Source: Salinimicrobium sp963709775
GTDB lineage: Bacteria > Bacteroidota > Bacteroidia > Flavobacteriales > Flavobacteriaceae
DNA length: 64,000 nt
Direction of reading: 5' to 3'
Assembly: GCA_963709775.1 (NCBI GenBank)
Contig: CAVPXS010000017.1
Coordinates: 372,001-436,000 of the forward strand
Below are positions 45,020 to 51,344 of the stretch, in pieces. Numbering within the stretch: the stretch's first letter is position 1; the number at the start of each line of letters is the position of its first letter. The notes beneath the pieces are model-generated. The model was not told where the DNA came from, ran no database searches, and worked only from the letters and a program-made list of their open reading frames with translations. The translations under genes and the position numbers were made by a program.

Positions 45020-45052
45020 AGACCTAACAGGTTTTCAAAACCTGTTAGGTCT
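45020..45052. repeat. Dispersed hairpin GACCTAACAGG...CCTGTTAGGTC, copy 2
   Basis: A perfect palindrome with 16-base arms around base 45036. It lies 61 bases beyond the stop of the minus-strand DUF6624 gene and can act as its terminator. Confidence 0.85.
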
Positions 45053-45112
45053 TTCTTAGCCTGTCCTTTAGCTTCACTTTTTCTGGTTATCCGGCAACTC
45101 CCGCTGCCGGTT

Positions 45113-45793
45113 TTAAAGATCATCAATTTCATCAAGGGTGTAAAACTTCACCTCCATATCCATTCTTTCTAAATATTCCTCAACGGAACTTTTAATTCCC
45201 ATATTCTTCCTGAGAATATTTACTTTCCCGGGGTCCTTTACCGGCCATAAAAAGAAGATCCATTCCCCTTCTTTATTAGCCTGTCCCTTTATTTGGGTGC
45301 CGTAGATCTGTTCCAGGCCCTGATCCATTAAATTTCTATCCTCCATCATTGCCAGGTAGGTTTTAGACAACTCACCTTCTTCAGCTGCTTTTCTCACCAA
45401 AGGCAGGTATCGATCTATTTTATCTGAATGCTGGATAACCAAAAAAACTGCTTTATTAGCAGGCTCTCCCACAAGGGATTTTCCGGGGTAACCATACTCC
45501 TGAATGATCCTTTCAACCTTTATCAAGTTTGTACTATCAATTTCCCGCATTAGTGAGTACAACTTATTTCGCTCAATATCCTTTTCCTCCAGGTCCATTT
45601 TCCTTAGTAACAGGGCTTTTCTCCATTCAGGTGTTTTCCCGTCCATAATTTCTCTTATTCCCTGGTCCATCAGGTATATTCTTTCAAGTTCCTCCTTAAG
45701 TTGAGGGTTTATTTGATCCTCTTCAGGATTAGCGACCTGTGAGTGGGAATAACAGCTGGTTAGCAGTAATAAAGTGAAGATTATTCTATTCAT
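45113..45793 (-). CDS. DUF6624-type secreted protein
   Basis: A signal peptide (possible lipobox LLLTSC) is followed by a helical 200-residue domain. MEDRNLMDQGLEQIYGTQI and YPGKSLVGEPANKAVFLVIQHSD are the conserved segments I associate with DUF6624 proteins of Bacteroidota, which have no known function. It lies among other small exported proteins of unknown role. Confidence 0.72.
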   Translation of the reverse strand: MNRIIFTLLLLTSCYSHSQVANPEEDQINPQLKEELERIYLMDQGIREIMDGKTPEWRKALLLRKMDLEEKDIERNKLYSLMREIDSTNLIKVERIIQEYGYPGKSLVGEPANKAVFLVIQHSDKIDRYLPLVRKAAEEGELSKTYLAMMEDRNLMDQGLEQIYGTQIKGQANKEGEWIFFLWPVKDPGKVNILRKNMGIKSSVEEYLERMDMEVKFYTLDEIDDL

Positions 45794-45877
45794 TTTAAAT
45801 TATGATTTTTAATACACTTGAAATTTCGCCCGACTGCTTCAAAGGCTGTGGCTTATAACTGAGACTAAATACTATTT

Positions 45878-46651
45878 TTAAATATTATTTTCATTGTTCA
45901 GGAAGTCGGTCAGCTTTTTTTGATGGGATAAATTCCGGATATATTCTTCCTGTTCCTCCATATTCATTGGAGGGGCATCTGTCTGATAAAAGCGGATTGA
46001 TCCGTCTTTTTGCGGTGCCACTAAAATAAGTCTCCCTGCCCTGAGGTCGAAGAGCCGTGAATTAACTATTGCATATGCATTTTGATCGGCTAATTGTACT
46101 GCAATCCAGTCCACCCTGCTCCCGGTAGACGTGTTTATGCTCCCTTGTGATAAATAATGAGGATGATTTCTTGATATTGCTGAAACCGGATTTTCATTTT
46201 CTTTACCGTCTGCAATACTTAAAATGGAGAAGTAAACTATAGATTCATCCTCCGGATTTTTAAATAAATGCTTACTGTGTTCCCCTTTTCCAATGATGGC
46301 GTAATGCCCTTCAAAAGATTTTCCTGCAAATTCTGTGTTAATAGATCCGTTGCCATTTCCCGGGGAATCATACATCGGGGTTGGGAAAGGTGAAGGGAAA
46401 AGAGGAAGGTCTTGTGAAGTCAAAGCATCAATATATTCAATCTCCATATTTAGGGTTTCAGTGTCCCAGGTTTCGGAGGAATTAAAATCAGCCGCTTGTT
46501 TTTTAGCTTTCTCTAATGTCCAGAATTGAGTTTCGTAATTGTCGATCTCAGTCGTCCCGATCTTAGGTGAGCAACTTAAAGTAGTTATCAAAACCAAAAA
46601 TATTCCTGGAGCACTCATTTTCCAGTAGCGGGGGAGTAGATTTTCTTTCAT
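45878..46651 (-). CDS. Exported protein of unknown function (probable lipoprotein)
   Basis: An N-terminal signal with lipobox-like LITTLSC (residues 21-27) suggests lipid anchoring; the internal Met12 is an alternative start. The rest is 230 residues with no recognised domain, including a Pro/Ser/Gly-rich loop (PLFPSPFPTPMYDSPGNGNG) and the later VDWIAVQLADQNAYAIVNSRLFDLRAGRLILVAPQKDG, which looks beta-rich. A dispersed palindrome sits 23 bases upstream of the start. Confidence 0.6.
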   Translation of the reverse strand: MKENLLPRYWKMSAPGIFLVLITTLSCSPKIGTTEIDNYETQFWTLEKAKKQAADFNSSETWDTETLNMEIEYIDALTSQDLPLFPSPFPTPMYDSPGNGNGSINTEFAGKSFEGHYAIIGKGEHSKHLFKNPEDESIVYFSILSIADGKENENPVSAISRNHPHYLSQGSINTSTGSRVDWIAVQLADQNAYAIVNSRLFDLRAGRLILVAPQKDGSIRFYQTDAPPMNMEEQEEYIRNLSHQKKLTDFLNNENNI

Positions 46652-46674
46652 TCTATTGATCTTTATTAGTGCCT

Positions 46675-46689
46675 AAAATGGCATTTTTT
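46675..46689. repeat. Dispersed palindrome, copy 6
   Basis: AAAATGGCATTTTTT, a one-position shift of the A/T arms. It lies 23 bases upstream of the exported-protein start. Confidence 0.7.
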
Positions 46690-46700
46690 AAAGGTAATGG

Positions 46701-46735
46701 ATGTAGTATGCAGTGCGCAGTCTTAAGTTGGCAGT
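46701..46735 (+). repeat. Heptamer-phased NNNCAGT repeat, locus C
   Basis: Five consecutive seven-base units: ATGTAGT, ATGCAGT, GCGCAGT, CTTAAGT, TGGCAGT. CTTAAGT also occurs in phase at locus A (29.07 kb). Confidence 0.75.
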
Positions 46736-46761
46736 TTGACCTTGCCTCAATATTAATTTTT

Positions 46762-46953
46762 TTAATCATTTACTATTTTTAAAAAAGCGTCCCTCTCAAA
46801 AATGAGAAAATCCAGCGCTGTTTCTTCGGAAGCCTCTTTTATAAAATCATATTTTAACCTGAAATTCTTATGATGAACCTCACCCGACTGTTCCAAAGGC
46901 TGTGGCAATTGAAGCTTGAGATGTTTCTGAAAAGCTTTGGATAAAAGCTGCAT
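46762..46953 (-). pseudogene. Short frame, probable gene relic
   Basis: A 63-codon frame from 46953, whose open frame extends upstream without a start to about 47060. It encodes LQLPQPLEQSGEVHHKNF, and a frameshifted echo of the same sequence (PQPLKQSGE) is found at 45828-45853 with 23 of 26 matching bases. The short length, missing signal sequence and partial duplicate suggest a decayed gene fragment or translated repeat rather than a working protein. Confidence 0.45.
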
Positions 46954-47043
46954 GTTTATTAGAGTTTTTTGAGCCTCTGCCCTCCGGATTATGAATCCGC
47001 CGCTCAGAAAGCTTTTAGCCTTGGCAAAATTTAAAGAGGTGTC

Positions 47044-47057
47044 AAAAATGTCATTTT
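47044..47057. repeat. Dispersed palindrome, copy 7
   Basis: AAAAATGTCATTTT plus A, 19 bases after the stop of the minus-strand lipoprotein gene. The flanks match copy 5. Confidence 0.75.
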
Positions 47058-47075
47058 ATAGAGGGAAATTTTAAT

Positions 47076-47897
47076 TTAAATATCCTCCATGGTTTTTTGA
47101 AAAATGTCTTCTTTCTTGTTTTGTTGCTCCTGCAATTTTTCTTCCCGCTCGCGTTTCTTTTTTAAATGATCCGAATATAGCAGATAAACTATTTGGAGAG
47201 AATTTATGGAATGAGTTATTTCAATTAATTTATTTCCCTCTCTATACCTGTTTATATCCTCCAAATAGTGGAAGTCTCCATCATAAATTTCTTTCGCATT
47301 CATTACGTCATAATATATTTCTTTAAACTTGCTTCTGTATCCTTGCTCAATGGTAGGATTGCCATATTTCTGTCGATATAGCTTATGCACCGAGCTGCTC
47401 AAAATTTTTGACTTTTCAAATTGTTTTTTGATTCTGTCAGCACTGGTTTCACTTTGTGGTGCATAATCCGGAAGCAAAAGGGAGATCTTTCCTAATGATG
47501 AGTAGGAAGCGAATTCAAAATCCAGGAATGCATAATAAATTTCACTTCCATTGGAGAACTTATAATACAAATGCTTAAACCCGGGGAAAAAATTAATGGA
47601 GTCAATATTACTTACCGACAATTCCATCAAATGTTCGCGGTCCACTCTCCAGGGAGTTTTGGAAGTTTTTTTCAGTTTGTAAATATCCGATTTCCCAATA
47701 TGCTTTTTAAGGATTTCTTTTACTTCTTCCCTGCTCATACCTGCATAGAAATTCAGAAATAAATGATTCTCTGCTGGGAAATTTCTAATTTGAACCTGTG
47801 GATCGTTTTTGACTTCTGCAGTGGTTTTATTTACTGAAGGCTTACTATTACAGCTAAAAGCTAAAATCATCAAAAGCAGGTAAAAGAATGTTCTCAT
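47076..47897 (-). CDS. Lipoprotein of unknown function
   Basis: The start is set at base 47897 (MRTFFYLLLMILAFSC), a classical lipoprotein signal; nine upstream codons are just Ile/Asn-rich. The mature protein has NFYAGMSREEVKEILKKH, which resembles the start of SmpA/OmlA-like folds, then beta-rich and charged helical parts, and ends in a long charged helix (KKKREREEKLQEQQNKKED). No family is firmly recognised. Confidence 0.6.
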   Translation of the reverse strand: MRTFFYLLLMILAFSCNSKPSVNKTTAEVKNDPQVQIRNFPAENHLFLNFYAGMSREEVKEILKKHIGKSDIYKLKKTSKTPWRVDREHLMELSVSNIDSINFFPGFKHLYYKFSNGSEIYYAFLDFEFASYSSLGKISLLLPDYAPQSETSADRIKKQFEKSKILSSSVHKLYRQKYGNPTIEQGYRSKFKEIYYDVMNAKEIYDGDFHYLEDINRYREGNKLIEITHSINSLQIVYLLYSDHLKKKREREEKLQEQQNKKEDIFQKTMEDI

Positions 47898-48024
47898 AAT
47901 TATAATAATTAGATTATTTATCAAAAGAAACCAATAGGTAGAAATACAAGTAGCTTACTGAACTGTGAAAAAAACATGTTGAAATATATTTTTTTAAGCT
48001 GATTTATTTCTCCGTAACTACCAA

Positions 48025-48660
48025 TCACACGTTTTCAAAAAATTTCACCGCATATTTACAGTACTCGATAATTTTCTCTTTATCAGTATCAAATTCTTCG
48101 CGACTGCCCAAATATTTACGATCACCTTCCTTGATTTCCTTTCCGGCCCTTAATTCGGAATAAGAGATACATTTAATATGTTGTTTGGTTACTAAAACGA
48201 ATAGAGCATTCTCAAAAGGATATTCTCCATGTTTTTCAATATCAGATAACTTAAGTTCTCCACTCGCACGATACTTCACTTCTATAAAATGAGCTCGCTT
48301 ATCTTTGAAAACAACAAAGTCGGGCATTTGCCTGATGTTTTTGGCGACATCATCTTTTATCCCTTTTAAAAGATCTTTTATTCCAGGAATTGAATTTTCC
48401 ATGCCATAGCTGAACACTTGAAAATCCAATGACCTGAACAATTCTTCAATAATTGTTTCGGCTATTCTACCCTTAATGACTCCGGTAATCCAGGGGTTTT
48501 CTTTTTTCTTTTTTTTCTTTTTTACAGGTGCTTCTACTATAATCTCTTCTTCAACATAATTTTCAATTATTTCTACTGGATTATTCTCTTTTTTATAGCA
48601 TTTGTAGCATAATCCATTCTCAAATTTTGTGTAAGCTTTACACTGAATACATTCAGGCAT
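48025..48660 (-). CDS. Zinc-ribbon plus PD-(D/E)xK nuclease-like protein
   Basis: Residues 4-21 form a four-cysteine ribbon (C4-x2-C7, C18-x2-C21). A basic linker with seven consecutive lysines (47-53) follows. The main domain has a helix GRIAETIIEELF, then MPDFVVF (Pro113-Asp114) and HFIEVKYR (Glu127-x-Lys129), the PD-(D/E)xK catalytic arrangement seen in endonucleases. It would cut or bind nucleic acid. It is the last of a same-strand run of defence-type genes, 98 bases from the HEPN gene. Confidence 0.68.
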   Translation of the reverse strand: MPECIQCKAYTKFENGLCYKCYKKENNPVEIIENYVEEEIIVEAPVKKKKKKKENPWITGVIKGRIAETIIEELFRSLDFQVFSYGMENSIPGIKDLLKGIKDDVAKNIRQMPDFVVFKDKRAHFIEVKYRASGELKLSDIEKHGEYPFENALFVLVTKQHIKCISYSELRAGKEIKEGDRKYLGSREEFDTDKEKIIEYCKYAVKFFENV

Positions 48661-48758
48661 TTTTCACTGTTTTTATATTTAGACGATTTTTTCTGGAGTT
48701 AAATTATCGCAAGTTGCGGGAGTAGGTATTGCGCACATTCATTGATGTTGAGCAGAGG

Positions 48759-49298
48759 TTATTTCAACTTATCTCTGATGTAGTTGATAAAAATTAAAGC
48801 TTTCTTGTATAACTCATGAACCTCCTTTGAAGTTTTAGAATCCAAACTGTAAGCTGCAAAATTACTATGCACTAGTATATTTCGTAGATGACCTACTTCT
48901 AAAAAGGCCTTAACAGCATCATCTAAGGTTTCATTATTTTTGACTTCACTTTCTAATTCTTTTTTAAAAGCATCACCAAATAATGCGAAAAAAGAGTTAG
49001 CATTTTTTCCTGGTTTCTCTGGATTATTTTTTTCTCCCCAGTTAAAGAATGTATGATATTGTTGACTAATAGCCTTTTTTTTTAAAAAATTTATAACCCG
49101 AATATCATTATTAGAAGTAGTAGTAATAAAGTTTATTAGCATGTCCTGTATTTCATGTTCAAAATAGCTGGCTGATGAGAGTAAAAGAATTTTTTTAAAA
49201 TGCTTGTTTACATCACTTTGTAAAGAGGGTTGTTTTTGTTGTTCCAAAAAATTCTCAATACTTAAGTATTCATCATTTATATTATCTACTACGCTCAT
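48759..49298 (-). CDS. HEPN-domain protein (MAE_28990-like nuclease)
   Basis: The 179-residue all-helical protein carries the HEPN RNase motif R-x4-H as R139-NILV-H144, in the typical LRNILVHSNF context, after a helix with YFEHEIQDML. The start codon overlaps the stop of the DUF262 gene by one base (TAATG), which indicates translational coupling. Adjacent DUF262-HEPN pairs are known in prokaryotic defence islands, where the HEPN partner is thought to cleave RNA and the DUF262 protein to sense or act on DNA. That role is inferred here. Confidence 0.72.
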   Translation of the reverse strand: MSVVDNINDEYLSIENFLEQQKQPSLQSDVNKHFKKILLLSSASYFEHEIQDMLINFITTTSNNDIRVINFLKKKAISQQYHTFFNWGEKNNPEKPGKNANSFFALFGDAFKKELESEVKNNETLDDAVKAFLEVGHLRNILVHSNFAAYSLDSKTSKEVHELYKKALIFINYIRDKLK

Positions 49299-50485
49299 TA
49301 TCTCAAGATTTCTTTTGCTTTTTCCAATCTAAATTTGACGTTTTTTTCACTCGCAGTATCAGATTGAGTAGCTTCTACAAAGTCTTCATCTTCCTTTAAA
49401 TTTTCAACTTTCTCAGAGTTAATGGATTTAATTGATAAATTCTTATTTTCAAAAGCTTCTTCACAAGTAGCAACAAAAATAGATTCATAAACAGATAAAT
49501 TGAATCTACCATTTTTACTAAAAAATAGTCTTTTGTCATGCTCGGGAATACCTGCTATAAAAGCTATAAACAAAGTTTCCAGATACTCAATATTTTCTTC
49601 AGGGAATGATTTTGCTTTGAAAGAGAATTGATTTAAGAATTTTGTCATTGATGGTTTATAGCTCTCGGAATCAATTAGCATTGCAAATCCACGAAGAAGA
49701 ATCTCAATATCCCTCATGTGTAAATTTGGTGTTTTGGATGGCGTTAGTTCTCTCCAAGCCTCTAATAAATTTATTCGATAAAGCATATCATAAAAATCAG
49801 AATGGAATAAACTTGTTCTAATTTCCTGAGGTTTTAAATTTACACCTCCTGAATTCAGTCGATTAAAAACTTCGAAAACTACAGAATGTCCATCATCTGG
49901 AGTATTTTGTTTAATAATTATATTTCTTATTGTTCTTAAATCAAATGTGGTCCTGTCGTCGTCGTCCAGTGTAGCATAATTAAGTTTAGAAAACCTGTTA
50001 GTTTGGTTGGGTTGTGCTGTAGAAAGTTTAAGATTGAAATCAGTGAAATATTCGTTGCTGTGCAAAATTTCATCCGGAATTCCTTTATTCTCATCGAAAA
50101 TAGTTCTCAACTCTAATCTTTTATCTTTTCGAGGAAATCTTTTTTTAACAAAATAATAGATCGTCATATATCTTTGCTGACCGTCTATAACAATAAATTT
50201 ATTTTTACCTTCTTCATAAAGAAAAATTTGAGGTATTGGAATACCGATTATTATTGATTCAATTAATTTTGAAGCTCTTTTAATGTCCCAAACGTAATTC
50301 CTTTGAAAACCAGGTATTTTGACTATCCCAGAATCTATAAAATCAAATAAGGTTTTTATATTGAAATCATTAGGCGAGGCTGAGATGTCATATTCTGTAA
50401 AACTAATATCTTCATTATCTGAGGTATCATCTTCAGATGATTCGTACCATTCAAATTCTTGATCTAAATCTATATTGTCTCCCAT
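49298..50485 (-). CDS. DUF262-domain protein (GmrS-type N-terminal domain)
   Basis: The 395-residue protein has an acidic N-terminus, then the DUF262 signature IPGFQRNYVWD (58-68) and FIVIDGQQRYMTIYYF with the nucleotide-contacting DGQQR at 101-105. A later FNRLNSGGVNLKPQEIRT is also typical. The DUF1524 HNH half of full GmrSD enzymes is absent; a coupled HEPN gene follows instead. The likely role is anti-phage restriction or abortive infection. A 20-base palindrome lies 126 bases upstream. Confidence 0.82.
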   Translation of the reverse strand: MGDNIDLDQEFEWYESSEDDTSDNEDISFTEYDISASPNDFNIKTLFDFIDSGIVKIPGFQRNYVWDIKRASKLIESIIIGIPIPQIFLYEEGKNKFIVIDGQQRYMTIYYFVKKRFPRKDKRLELRTIFDENKGIPDEILHSNEYFTDFNLKLSTAQPNQTNRFSKLNYATLDDDDRTTFDLRTIRNIIIKQNTPDDGHSVVFEVFNRLNSGGVNLKPQEIRTSLFHSDFYDMLYRINLLEAWRELTPSKTPNLHMRDIEILLRGFAMLIDSESYKPSMTKFLNQFSFKAKSFPEENIEYLETLFIAFIAGIPEHDKRLFFSKNGRFNLSVYESIFVATCEEAFENKNLSIKSINSEKVENLKEDEDFVEATQSDTASEKNVKFRLEKAKEILR

Positions 50486-50610
50486 TTTTTATTTTATTTT
50501 TTATTAAATTTTTCTGTTAATTATGGTTATGGAGTAGTGTGAATAGGGACTCCGATTTCTCAGTTAGGACATTTCCTTTCGGGTTTCTATAATTACACTT
50601 TATAGGAAGT

Positions 50611-50630
50611 ACTCGTAATTTATTACGAGT
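50611..50630. promoter_or_regulatory. Palindrome ACTCGTAAT-TT-ATTACGAGT
   Basis: Nine-base perfect arms sit between the 141-residue gene's stop (23 bases away) and the DUF262 start (126 bases away). It may be an operator for the DUF262-HEPN pair or a weak terminator of the preceding gene; there is no T-run on either strand. Confidence 0.5.
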
Positions 50631-50652
50631 TGATGTTCTTCCTTGGGCATGA

Positions 50653-51078
50653 TTAAACACCATATTCAACAAGTTTATTTTTAATTATTTCTTTAATATT
50701 ATCAATTACAAAAGGATTTTGTTCTTGCACACTAATTCTTAAGCGCTCTGCTGTATCATCCGAACCGGTATCTCCTGTTATTAATTGGTTAGTTGCACGA
50801 ATATGGTTTACATATTGTTTCTTTTCTATTGGAAAGAATGTTGCAATCCAATCAATATCATTTTCAGGAAATTGTTTTTGAGTAATAGCTGCAATCTGAT
50901 ATAAATTTTCCTCATTGATCCACGTTTTTGATAGCAATTGTTCTATCCAATGAGAAATCTTATTATTATGTGCGATTCTTATTCGAGACAAATCAGAAAT
51001 TGCAATAAAGTATATTGGCGATTCTTCCTCGTCTCTATAAAGATTCAAATAGTTATCTTCGATTTTTACTTCTATCAT
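50653..51078 (-). CDS. Protein of unknown function in defence block
   Basis: The 141-residue protein has no signal, membrane segment or motif that I recognise. A beta-rich N-terminus (VKIEDNYLNLYRDEEESPIYFIAISD) is followed by helices. It lies on the same strand as, and between, the restriction-methylase and the DUF262-HEPN pair, and shares their A+T-rich composition, so it probably arrived with them. Confidence 0.55.
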   Translation of the reverse strand: MIEVKIEDNYLNLYRDEEESPIYFIAISDLSRIRIAHNNKISHWIEQLLSKTWINEENLYQIAAITQKQFPENDIDWIATFFPIEKKQYVNHIRATNQLITGDTGSDDTAERLRISVQEQNPFVIDNIKEIIKNKLVEYGV

Positions 51079-51172
51079 TTACAAAAAACTTTATAAGTTT
51101 TAATCTCTTTATTTCTTTAACAAAATAAAATTAATAACCTGTTCAGTCCTTGGAACCACTCCAACTATCCAA

Positions 51173-51313
51173 CTATCTCTTAGGTGGAGTTCGTTTGTGT
51201 GGATCAACTGGAACCGTTTTCGGTCCAGGTTTCGGTGCATTAGGATTTTTTCTTGGAGTTGGTGACGGTGTGGATCTTCTGTGTGGTTTTACAGGTACTG
51301 TCTTTTTTGCCAT
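51173..51313 (-). CDS. Small Pro/Lys-rich basic protein, 46 residues
   Basis: ATG at 51313-51311 opens 46 codons to TAG at 51175-51173. The product is strongly basic and about one-quarter proline, with an internal repeat: KTVPVKPHRR (4-13) and KTVPVDPHKR (32-41), separated by a Pro-rich spacer. It starts 31 bases after the restriction-methylase stop on the same strand. Repeats of the V-x-P-H-x-R kind occur in small proteins of mobile DNA, to my memory. The function is unknown. Its strand-opposite shadow frame is Gly/Phe-rich and not credible. Confidence 0.6.
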   Translation of the reverse strand: MAKKTVPVKPHRRSTPSPTPRKNPNAPKPGPKTVPVDPHKRTPPKR

Positions 51314-51344
51314 GATTTTTATATTAAATTAATTGTCCCTCAAT

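Noticed and set aside
51150..51332. 60-codon Gly/Phe-rich plus-strand frame
   Set aside because: It is the reverse of the well-formed 46-residue basic gene on the minus strand, which fits the local operon direction.
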